Below, piece after piece: positions 18,468 to 25,939 of a stretch of DNA of 64,000 nt. Positions within the stretch are counted from its first letter, which is position 1, and each line of letters begins with the position of its first letter. The notes under the pieces were generated by a model, which saw only the letters and a program-made list of their open reading frames with translations, had not been told where the DNA came from and ran no database searches. The DNA is from Paenibacillus sedimenti (GTDB lineage: Bacteria; Bacillota; Bacilli; Paenibacillales; NBRC-103111): positions 744,001 through 808,000 of the forward strand of contig NZ_JACVVD010000002.1 of assembly GCF_014534655.1 (NCBI RefSeq), written 5' to 3'. Made by a program: the position numbers and the translations under genes.

Positions 18468-19826
18468 ATGTCAAACCATAAAGGCGCCGTTACAGCATTA
18501 AACGGGCAGGCCCAAAGGGTCTCATCCCATGGAAAAGTAGCAGCCATCCTATCTGTTCTCAGTTTAGGCTTAGGTCAATTATATAATCGTCAATTTATAA
18601 AAGGTTTGATTTTGCTTTGCATAGAAGCGGTCGCGATCATCTATTTTAAGAGCAATTTGATTCGTGGGATCTGGGGAATCGTTACATTAGGCGAAACACC
18701 CAGACATTTAAACAAGGCAACAGGAAAATTCGTCGATGGGGATCATTCCATTTTCTTGATGATTCAAGGATTGATCACCATTCTTGTATTAATCGTGATT
18801 ATCGCTATTTATGTCATGAACATTCGGGATGCCTATCGGATTGGCAAGGAACGAGAAGCGGGTAAAGTCCCTAATAACATCGTAGGCTCTTTCAAATATA
18901 TTTTGGATAAAAAGTTTGCAGAAGTGTTCCTAACGCTTCCTGGATTAGGCATCTTGTTCTTTACCATTATGCCGATTATTTTCGGGATGATGATTGCGTT
19001 CACAAACTATTCATCTCCCGATCATATTCCCCCAGCGAAACTGGTCGATTGGGTTGGATTTGATACATTTAAAGATCTTATTACGTTAAAAACGTGGAGC
19101 CATACGTTTTATGGCGTACTGACATGGACCATCGTTTGGGCGGTGCTTTCAACCATCTCCACCTTTTTCGGCGGTTTTCTGGTTGCGCTCATTATTCAAC
19201 AAAAAGAAATTCGCTTCAAAAGCTTGTGGCGCACCATGCTGATCATTCCTTATGCAATTCCGCAGCTCATCTCCTTGCTTGTTATGCGCAATCTATTTAA
19301 TGGACAATTTGGGCCTATCAATCAGTACCTTTCCTATTTCGGATTGGGTAAGGTTCCATGGCTTTCCGACCCTTTTTGGGCGAAAGTTACAGTAATCGTC
19401 GTCAATATGTGGGTAGGTATCCCCGTTTCGATGCTCCTCATTATGGGGGTTCTCGTAACAATCCCGCGTGATTTCTATGAAGCGGCAGAAGTGGACGGTG
19501 CTTCGGTGTTCCAGAAGTTTCGGATTATTACGTTTCCGATGGTTATGTTTACATGCGCACCGATCTTAATTACACAATTCGCCGGGAATATCAACAACTT
19601 TAATGCGATCTTCCTGCTTACAGGCGGAGCTCCGGTCAAGGGGGACTACCAGTATGCGGGAGCAACGGATTTGCTGGTGACCTGGCTCTACAACCTGACG
19701 CTAAGCCAATCCAGATACAATATGGCTTCGGCGCTCGGTATTATTATCTTCGTTATGATTGCAGCATTCTCGATTTACAATTACCGCAGAACACGTTCGT
19801 TTAAAGAGGAGGACATGATCCAATGA
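18468..19826 (+). CDS. malF: Maltodextrin ABC transporter permease, MalF type
   Basis: This 452-residue membrane subunit has an N-terminal extension with hydrophobic segments (about 25-60 and 95-115) not present in short sugar permeases. It ends with a canonical MetI-like permease core, whose EAA loop reads YEAAEVDGASVFQKFRIITF and docks onto the ATPase. Length and the extra N-terminal segments match MalF rather than generic UgpA-type subunits. The stop overlaps the malG start by 4 bases. Confidence 0.88.
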   Translation: MSNHKGAVTALNGQAQRVSSHGKVAAILSVLSLGLGQLYNRQFIKGLILLCIEAVAIIYFKSNLIRGIWGIVTLGETPRHLNKATGKFVDGDHSIFLMIQGLITILVLIVIIAIYVMNIRDAYRIGKEREAGKVPNNIVGSFKYILDKKFAEVFLTLPGLGILFFTIMPIIFGMMIAFTNYSSPDHIPPAKLVDWVGFDTFKDLITLKTWSHTFYGVLTWTIVWAVLSTISTFFGGFLVALIIQQKEIRFKSLWRTMLIIPYAIPQLISLLVMRNLFNGQFGPINQYLSYFGLGKVPWLSDPFWAKVTVIVVNMWVGIPVSMLLIMGVLVTIPRDFYEAAEVDGASVFQKFRIITFPMVMFTCAPILITQFAGNINNFNAIFLLTGGAPVKGDYQYAGATDLLVTWLYNLTLSQSRYNMASALGIIIFVMIAAFSIYNYRRTRSFKEEDMIQ

Positions 19827-20668
19827 CAGGAAGAAAATTAGCAACTTGGCTGCGGGTCGGATTCAGCTATGTGTTCCTTATAGCGGCTTCGATATGTGCT
19901 CTTTATCCGGCTGTGTGGGTATTGTTCGGATCGCTCCGACCGGGAAAATCACTTTATAGCAAATCTTTTATACCCGAGAGCTTTACGCTTGATCACTATA
20001 AAGAACTCTTTACCTCAAGCAGTTTCCTCTTTGGCCAGTGGTATATGAATACGCTGAAAATCGCGTTGCTATCGATGGTTTTCGGAACGATTTTAGTCTT
20101 GTTAACAGGCTATGCGTTATCGAGATTCCGTTTTAAGGGACGTAAAAATATTTTATCCTTGCTGCTTATCTTGAGCTTGTTCCCAGGATTTTTGAGTATC
20201 ATTGCTTTATTTATTTTGTTGAAACAACTGAATTTGCTCGATACGCAGCCTGCACTGATTCTTGTATATGCTTGCGGTGCTCCACTGCTTGGTACCTTCA
20301 TCGCGAAGGGATTTTTCGATACGATCCCGCGCAGCTTGGACGATGCAGCAAGAATTGATGGTGCGAACAATATTACTATTTTCACACGAGTCATGCTTCC
20401 ATTATCCAGACCCATGCTGACTTATGTTGCATTGACGCAGTTTGTCGGTCCTTGGGTCGACTATATTTTCGCCAGCTTTGTACTTCGCAGTAGAGATAAA
20501 TGGACAGTAGCCGTAGGTTTGTATGACCAAGTCTCCAGTAACCAGAACCAGAATTTTACGATCTTTGCAGCGGCATCCGTGCTGATTGCAATACCGATCG
20601 GTCTGTTATTTATGTACCTGCAGCGCTTTTTAGTTGAAGGCTTAACCTCCGGAGCAAGTAAAGGATGA
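19823..20668 (+). CDS. malG: Maltodextrin ABC transporter permease, MalG type
   Basis: The 281-residue product is the second permease subunit. It has six predicted membrane segments and the EAA-type motif PRSLDDAARIDGANN in the ATPase-contact loop. It starts within the end of malF and is followed after 6 bases by the broken amylase gene, which makes the operon malE-malF-malG-amylase. Confidence 0.9.
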   Translation: MTGRKLATWLRVGFSYVFLIAASICALYPAVWVLFGSLRPGKSLYSKSFIPESFTLDHYKELFTSSSFLFGQWYMNTLKIALLSMVFGTILVLLTGYALSRFRFKGRKNILSLLLILSLFPGFLSIIALFILLKQLNLLDTQPALILVYACGAPLLGTFIAKGFFDTIPRSLDDAARIDGANNITIFTRVMLPLSRPMLTYVALTQFVGPWVDYIFASFVLRSRDKWTVAVGLYDQVSSNQNQNFTIFAAASVLIAIPIGLLFMYLQRFLVEGLTSGASKG

Positions 20669-20674
20669 GGCTGC

Positions 20675-22138
20675 GTGAACGGAATCGTGCTGCGCGGCAG
20701 CTTTCGATGATGATCCTCGGAGGAGCGCTGGGGATGGCATTGGCGACTTCAAAGGGATTGAGCAGAAGCTCGATTACTTGAAGCAATTAGGGATAGAAGG
20801 CATATGGCTGATGCCGATCAATCCTTCGCCCAGCTACCATGGGTATGATGTGACGGATTATTACAAGGTGAATCCTGATTACGGTACGATAGAGGACTAT
20901 CGGGATCTCCTTAAAGCGGCTCACGAGCGGGATATTATAGTGATTATGGATTTGGTCGTGAACCATACGAGCGTAGGGCATCCCTGGTTCCAAAGCGCAG
21001 CCAAAGGAAAGGACAGTCCTTATCGCAACTGGTACACATGGGCAGAGGATGCGAATTTAACAGCATCAGGGGCTAGCGCGAAAGGCGGAACGGCTTGGCA
21101 TGAGAAGGACGGCAATCACTACCTGGGTGTGTTTTGGCAAGGAATGCCGGATTTGAATTTCGATCATCCCGATGTTCGCAAAAAGATGATCAAGATTGGC
21201 AACTTTTGGCTGAAGCAAGGTGTGGACGGCTTCCGATTGGATGCAGCGAAGCATATCTATGAGGATTTCCAGACGTCCAAGGCGGATAAGGATATTTCCA
21301 AGAAAAATCAGGCTTGGTGGCAAGAATTTCGCAAAGGTTTGGACACAAGCAAAGGGGCTCCCTATATCGTCGGCGAGGTATGGGACAGTACCTCGGTCAT
21401 ATCTCCCTATCTGAATCGTGCTTTCGATTCTTCGTTTAATTTTGATTTATCTGACATGATTATAAGCGCTGCACGGAGCGAAAAGTCATCGAACTTCGCG
21501 GGTACTTGCGCCGGAGTTATTCGATATTCAAAAAGGAATCCGAAAGCCGGTTTGTCGACGCGACGTTTATCAATAATCACGACAAGGATCGGATTATGAG
21601 TTTGCTGCAGGGTAACACGGATCAGGCGAAAATGGCAGCTTCGCTGCTGCTGACGCTGCCTGGAAATCCTTTCATCTATTATGGCGATGAAATCGGCATG
21701 AAGGGTTCGGGGCGCGATGAAAACAAGCGGGAACCGATGCAATGGTATGTGACAGGCAAAGGGGCTGGGCAGACCAGATGGGAGCCTGCAGCTTCGAATC
21801 GTGGCGTTACATCTGTAGAAATGCAAACGAAGGATGCGAATTCCTTATTCGCGCACTATCGGCGGATGATTGAACTGCGCAAGAAAGAACCGGCGCTGAA
21901 AAACGGAGATATTCTGGAATTTAAGTTCAGCAATCCGGAGATCATTTCCTTTGTTAGAGCAACAGCTGAGGAAAAAGCACTCATTCTGCATAACGTTTCA
22001 GGCCGTGATGTAGAGGTTGATCTGGAAGGCGGTCAGGCTGGCGCATTCTCTAGGTTTTCTTTTACCAGCAATGAGGAGGTTGCTTTGAATGGGTCAAAGC
22101 TTAAATTACCTCCTTACAGTACGGTTTTGCTGAAATAG
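20675..22138 (+). pseudogene. GH13 alpha-amylase/maltogenic amylase, frameshifted twice
   Basis: A plausible GTG start at 20675 follows GGATGAGG, but that frame hits a stop after VNGIVLRGSF. The true coding frame resumes near 20703 (DDDPRRSAGDGIGDFKG) and runs to about 21500. There it is lost again and continues in a third frame (LRRSYSIFKKESESRF) to 22138. The catalytic residues are intact: Asp in DGFRLDAAKH, Glu in YIVGEVWDS and Asp in FINNHDKDR. No signal peptide is seen. Both breaks look like one-base indels, so this is either very recent decay or sequence error. It is the last gene of the mal operon. Confidence 0.8.
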
Positions 22139-22186
22139 CCAAGGAACGTGTGGATATAGCAGTGACAATCGGTATTTAAAATAATA

Positions 22187-22220
22187 AACAACCTGTGGCT
22201 GAGCCACAGGTTGTTGTATT
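22187..22220 (+). terminator. Terminator of the malEFG operon
   Basis: AACAACCTGTGGCT pairs with AGCCACAGGTTGTT with almost no loop, then GTATTTTG. It sits 50 bases after the amylase stop. Confidence 0.8.
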
Positions 22221-22394
22221 TTGTACAGCATAATTAAAGTGAGTACTGCCTGCTATGAAAGTTTGTTGCATTTTCTACAACTAAAAGCCAACCCATCTAA
22301 CTTTTCAGCCATGTTGGCTGCATTTTGTTGTATATTTTGCAACAATGTTCATTATGGATGCCCCCATCCAGGTTTTTGTTGTATGAAATACAAC
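22213..22394. repeat. Four regularly spaced 17-bp inverted repeats (GTTGYA-N5-TRCAAC)
   Basis: Four units of exactly 17 bases occur at 22213-22229, 22265-22281, 22327-22343 and 22378-22394. Their sequences are GTTGTATTTTGTACAGC, GTTGCATTTTCTACAAC, GTTGTATATTTTGCAAC and GTTGTATGAAATACAAC. Starts are 52, 62 and 51 bases apart. Sequence between the units is unrelated. They could be operators, transcript hairpins or a dispersed palindromic repeat. Confidence 0.75.
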
Positions 22395-22416
22395 AAAGCC
22401 TGGCTTGTGGGCATCC
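22356..22416. repeat. Long imperfect hairpin downstream of the GH13 gene
   Basis: GGATGCCC at 22356 pairs with GGGCATCC ending at 22416, with inner pairing CCAGG/CCTGG and the perfect stem TTGTTGTAT/ATACAACAA at the tip. It lies 3 bases beyond the stop of the minus-strand GH13 gene. There is no clear T run in either direction, so RNA 3'-end protection is as likely as termination. Confidence 0.7.
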
Positions 22417-22418
22417 CC

Positions 22419-24173
22419 TTACTCCGCGCGCAGCACGGCGAAGCCATACGGCGGAAGCTTCACCTGAAGCTTCCCGCCCTCCGGCGCCGCCACGGCCGCG
22501 CCATAGAGCGCGCTCGTCCAGACTCGCTCGTGGCTCAGCTTGACGCTCAGCTTCGCCGAACGTCGGTCCGCGTTCACAAGAATGAGCATATGCTCATTCC
22601 CGTGAACGCGTTCAAGAGCAAGCCGCGCATCGCCCGGCTTGGCGTGCAGGAAGCGCACTGCGCCTGTGCGCAGCGCTTCGCTGCTTGTCCGCAGGGCGAT
22701 GAGCCTGCGGTAGAACTCGAACAGGTCGCGGTCCTGTCGGGACGCGTCCCACTCCATGCAGCGGCGGCAGTCCGGATCCCCGCCGCCGCTCATGCCCACC
22801 TCGTCGCCGTAATAGATGCACGGCGTGCCGGGAAAGGCAAATTGAAGCAGCGCAGCCAGCTTCATTCGCCGTTTGTCCTCACCGCACTGCGTGAGCAGGC
22901 GAGGCGTATCATGGCTGTCGAGCAGGTTGAACGCTGCCTCGTTCGCCTGCTGCGGGTAGCTCGCCAGCAGCGAGCCTACCGCATTGGCGAAGCCGGCGCC
23001 GTCCAACTTGCCGTTCGTCACGAAGTCGAGTACCGCATTCGTGAACGGATAGTTCATGACGGCGTCGAACTGGTCGCCCTGCAGCCACATCATCGAATCG
23101 TGCCAGATTTCGCCGAGGATGTAGGCTTCAGGATTGGCGCTTTTCACCTTGTCACGGAACAACCGCCAGAAACGGTGATCGACTTCGTTGGCCACATCCA
23201 GGCGCCAGCCATCGATGCCGATTTCTTTGATCCAGAATTCAGCAACTTCAAGGAGGTAGGCTTTAACCTCCGGATGCTCCGTATTCAGCTTCGGCATGAT
23301 CGGTTCAAAAGCAAAAGTCTCATACGTCGGAATGCCATCTTCGACACGCAGCGGCCATTCCTTTACATGGAACCAGTCCGCGTATGGTGAAGAGGCTCCT
23401 TTTTCCAGCACGTCGATGAAAGGAGGGAATGTCTTGCCGCAATGATTGAACACGGCATCAAGCAGGATGCGAATGCCCCGTTTATGGCACTCATCGACTA
23501 ACTGTTTGAGCGTTTCGTTCGTTCCGAATTGCGGGTCGACCTTCAGATAATCCCGTGTATCATACTTATGATTCGTCGTCGCTTCAAAAAGCGGAGTGAA
23601 ATAGATCGCATTTACACCCAGCTCAGTAAGATGGTCAAGGTTCTGGATAACGCCTTGCAGATCCCCGCCAAAGAAGTTCGTCGGCGTCGGCTTTCCGCCC
23701 CAAGGCTCTACGCCTTCAGGATCAAGTGACCGATCCCCATTCGCGAATCGTTCAGGGAAGATTTGGTAGAAAATCGCTTCTTTGACCCAAGCCGGAGGCG
23801 TGAAAATATCAGCAGGATTCAGAAACGGATACTCGAACATACCGGTAGAGTCTTTAGGCTCTTTGCGCACGAAGCCTTGCTCCGTCAGCCACAGCTTCTC
23901 TTTGCCTGACTGCAGCAGGAACGCGTATCGAAGCCTGCGGAAAGGCGGCTGGACGGTTACTTCCCAATAGTCGAACAGGGCGTCGCGTGTCAAAATCTTC
24001 ATCTCTATGTACTCAGAGGTTTTCTCCCAAGCGTATTTATCCCCCGATAAGGCGAACACCTTTTTAACGTCATCGCGTTTGGTTCGAATCCTCAGGTGAA
24101 CGGTCTTCCCGTCATAGGCATAAGCCCAATTTAATTTCGGACGGTGGTAGACCGCCTCAATAACTATAGACAT
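22419..24173 (-). CDS. GH13 neopullulanase/cyclomaltodextrinase-type alpha-glycosidase
   Basis: The 584-residue product matches the GH13_20 layout. An N-terminal starch-binding-like beta domain (about 1-120) precedes the (beta/alpha)8 barrel. Catalytic residues are Asp326 (DGWRLDVANE), Glu355 (ILGEIWHD) and Asp422 (LLDSHDTPR), with the early motif LLDAVFNHCG. The barrel is followed by a short C-terminal beta domain. Enzymes of this group hydrolyse cyclodextrins, pullulan and maltodextrins in the cytoplasm; no signal peptide is present. The ATG at 24173 follows GAGGAG. The 3' half (22419-23100) is much richer in GC than the 5' half. Confidence 0.9.
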   Translation of the reverse strand: MSIVIEAVYHRPKLNWAYAYDGKTVHLRIRTKRDDVKKVFALSGDKYAWEKTSEYIEMKILTRDALFDYWEVTVQPPFRRLRYAFLLQSGKEKLWLTEQGFVRKEPKDSTGMFEYPFLNPADIFTPPAWVKEAIFYQIFPERFANGDRSLDPEGVEPWGGKPTPTNFFGGDLQGVIQNLDHLTELGVNAIYFTPLFEATTNHKYDTRDYLKVDPQFGTNETLKQLVDECHKRGIRILLDAVFNHCGKTFPPFIDVLEKGASSPYADWFHVKEWPLRVEDGIPTYETFAFEPIMPKLNTEHPEVKAYLLEVAEFWIKEIGIDGWRLDVANEVDHRFWRLFRDKVKSANPEAYILGEIWHDSMMWLQGDQFDAVMNYPFTNAVLDFVTNGKLDGAGFANAVGSLLASYPQQANEAAFNLLDSHDTPRLLTQCGEDKRRMKLAALLQFAFPGTPCIYYGDEVGMSGGGDPDCRRCMEWDASRQDRDLFEFYRRLIALRTSSEALRTGAVRFLHAKPGDARLALERVHGNEHMLILVNADRRSAKLSVKLSHERVWTSALYGAAVAAPEGGKLQVKLPPYGFAVLRAE

Positions 24174-24216
24174 GTTGATAGTCTCCTCTCAGCAGCGGCA
24201 AAAACCAACGCAAAAA

Positions 24217-24290
24217 AGGCACATCCTGCGAATCATGTTACGATTCCGAGGTTGTACCTGTAGGTAGCATTGCCTTTAAGTTACGTTAAT
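24217..24290 (-). promoter_or_regulatory. Terminator-like hairpin in the leader of the GH13 gene
   Basis: Reading the minus strand, CTTAAAGGCA pairs with TGCCTTTTTT across about 50 bases that include GAATC/GATTC and GGTAC elements, ending in a T run about 45 bases before the GH13 start. It has the shape of an attenuator. I do not recognise a riboswitch class. Confidence 0.5.
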
Positions 24291-24332
24291 TATACTAAAA
24301 ATTCAGAGGCTAGTAAAACGCTTTTCCTTCAT

Positions 24333-24821
24333 TTACGAATTGACCATAAACTCGATAACGGGGTATGAAATGACATGCCGGTCGCGATAAGTTGAAGCGA
24401 TGACATCGTCATTGGCACTTACAATTCCTCGCTGTAAAATGGCAGCTTTGAACCCGCGTTCGATCGCTCCGTTATACGTAGACAGCACGCAATATTCCGC
24501 TGAGTTGCCGGCGACCACGACGAATCCGATTTGACGATCGGCCAAAATCTGCTCCAGCTCCGTTTTCCAGAAGGCATTGGAATATATTTTTGTTACAATC
24601 AGTTCTTCCTGTTCTCTGTTGATTTCAGGAATAAAGTCCAGAAGTTCGGCACTGACAGCGCCGGCCTCTTCAACATCCTGAATGTGGATGATCGGATGCC
24701 CCTTCGCCCGAAGGATCTTAGCGACATAATTGATATACTCGCAGGCGCCCGCTACTTTGTTGTGTTCCAGGTTTTGCAGGAAATGCTTTTGCATGTCGAC
24801 GACTAAAAGTGCGATTTTCAT
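24333..24821 (-). CDS. Isochorismatase-family cysteine hydrolase
   Basis: This 162-residue protein has the isochorismatase fold. The family triad is visible as Asp in LLVVDMQKHF (residue 9), Lys in VTKIYSNAFW (about 97) and Cys in VVAGNSAEYCVLSTY (about 130). Members hydrolyse isochorismate, nicotinamide or other amides; none can be assigned here. The ATG follows AGGAGGG. It stands alone between the GH13 gene and a GNAT gene on the same strand. Confidence 0.88.
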   Translation of the reverse strand: MKIALLVVDMQKHFLQNLEHNKVAGACEYINYVAKILRAKGHPIIHIQDVEEAGAVSAELLDFIPEINREQEELIVTKIYSNAFWKTELEQILADRQIGFVVVAGNSAEYCVLSTYNGAIERGFKAAILQRGIVSANDDVIASTYRDRHVISYPVIEFMVNS

Positions 24822-24962
24822 AAATTCCCTCCTAGATTAAGTCTTTAAAATTGAAGCATGATTTTCCTGCATGAGCTTCTTCAAATCATCTGAAATACCG
24901 TTCAATAGCCATACCCATGTTGATAATCTCCTTTTATGCAAAAGAATGCCTATTTTCTATTT

Positions 24963-25472
24963 TTAGATTTGTTTGAAGTAGATGATGGTATCATGCAATT
25001 TCCCGTCATTGGATCTTGCATAATTCGGAATACGACCAGCCTCGATGTAACCTGTCGATCTATACAAATGGTTAGAAGGATCACCGGATCGGGTGTCCAG
25101 TACTAACAAACTTCTTCCTGCTTCTTTGGCCTGCTCTTCCGCGATTTGCATCAGCAAACGCGCAATGCCTTTTCTTCTCCCTAAGGGATGTACCATTAAT
25201 TTAGCAATTTCAGCTCGATGCCCTGCATTTTGTTTTAAGGCTAGATGCAGCTGTACGGTTCCGATCATACGGCCATCGTTAACAGCAATCCATAAGTGAA
25301 CGCCGGGTTGCACAACCTCTTGCCAATAGGTCACGGCATCTTCCAATATTAATGGCGGTAGAAAACCAATCGACGCGCCATCTTCGACAACAGCTATTAA
25401 AAGTTCACTTAAGTTATTTAATACGGTTTGGTTCATTGCTTTTACTTCAATGATTTCAATACCATTCTTCAT
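24963..25472 (-). CDS. GNAT-family N-acetyltransferase
   Basis: The 169-residue product has the GNAT acetyl-CoA-binding motif A (LMVHPLGRRKGIARLLM, about residues 92-108). The following beta5 region LLVLDTRSGDPSNHLYRSTGY is typical of single-domain acetyltransferases. Substrate is unknown. The ATG at 25472 follows GAGGTG. It is a monocistronic unit, divergent from the next small gene. Confidence 0.88.
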   Translation of the reverse strand: MKNGIEIIEVKAMNQTVLNNLSELLIAVVEDGASIGFLPPLILEDAVTYWQEVVQPGVHLWIAVNDGRMIGTVQLHLALKQNAGHRAEIAKLMVHPLGRRKGIARLLMQIAEEQAKEAGRSLLVLDTRSGDPSNHLYRSTGYIEAGRIPNYARSNDGKLHDTIIYFKQI

Positions 25473-25622
25473 CTATACACCTCAGGCAGGTAATCTTAGT
25501 TCAATTATATTTATATTTTACCTTTATTTACATAATCGCACAAGTGTTCTTGTTTCGGTGTCTTCATCTTTGTCCATACTGCATAATGTTAGCCACTTTA
25601 CCGGCAGGAGGGCATTGGAACG

Positions 25623-25850
25623 ATGTTGGCCGTTCATCAACGTATGGCGGAGTTATGGACATTGCGCAGAGCGCGGGAGCTGACGCAAGCGGAGCAGGAT
25701 GAGCTGATGCTGTGTCTGGAAGCGAACGCGACATATGTGTGGAATCGATTAAAGCTGGAAAATTTATCGCTTTGCGCCTCGCTCACGGCAGATTACGATT
25801 GGCTCCATGAGATATGCGAGCGCATCGAAAAGCTTGAGCCAAAGCACTGA
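25623..25850 (+). CDS. Small conserved-looking hypothetical protein
   Basis: This 75-residue, helix-rich protein (MLAVHQRMAELW, then ELTQAEQDELMLCLEANA and NLSLCASLTADYDWLHEIC) looks like a small cytoplasmic protein I associate with Paenibacillus genomes. Its function is unknown. The ATG follows GGAGGG with a rather long gap of about 12 bases. A terminator begins at its stop codon, so it is probably a single-gene unit. Confidence 0.65.
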   Translation: MLAVHQRMAELWTLRRARELTQAEQDELMLCLEANATYVWNRLKLENLSLCASLTADYDWLHEICERIEKLEPKH

Positions 25851-25873
25851 CCGTGGAGTCGGTGCTTTTTTCC
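25842..25873 (+). terminator. Terminator after the small hypothetical gene
   Basis: AAGCACTGAC pairs with GTCGGTGCTT (one mismatch) and ends in TTTTTT; the TGA stop lies inside the hairpin. Confidence 0.8.
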
Positions 25874-25939
25874 TTTTCTGTGGCAATTGGGACGAGTATA
25901 ATGGGAATAGTCATGTTTGGGGAAAAAGGAGAATTCTGC

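Noticed and set aside
21480..21520. Programmed ribosomal frameshifting in the amylase gene
   Set aside because: No slippery heptamer or strong downstream stimulator is visible at either break; indels are the simpler reading.
22221..23390. 389-codon plus-strand open frame opposite the GH13 neopullulanase gene
   Set aside because: It is an antisense artefact of the high GC in the real gene. The protein has no family features and the minus-strand frame has full catalytic motifs.
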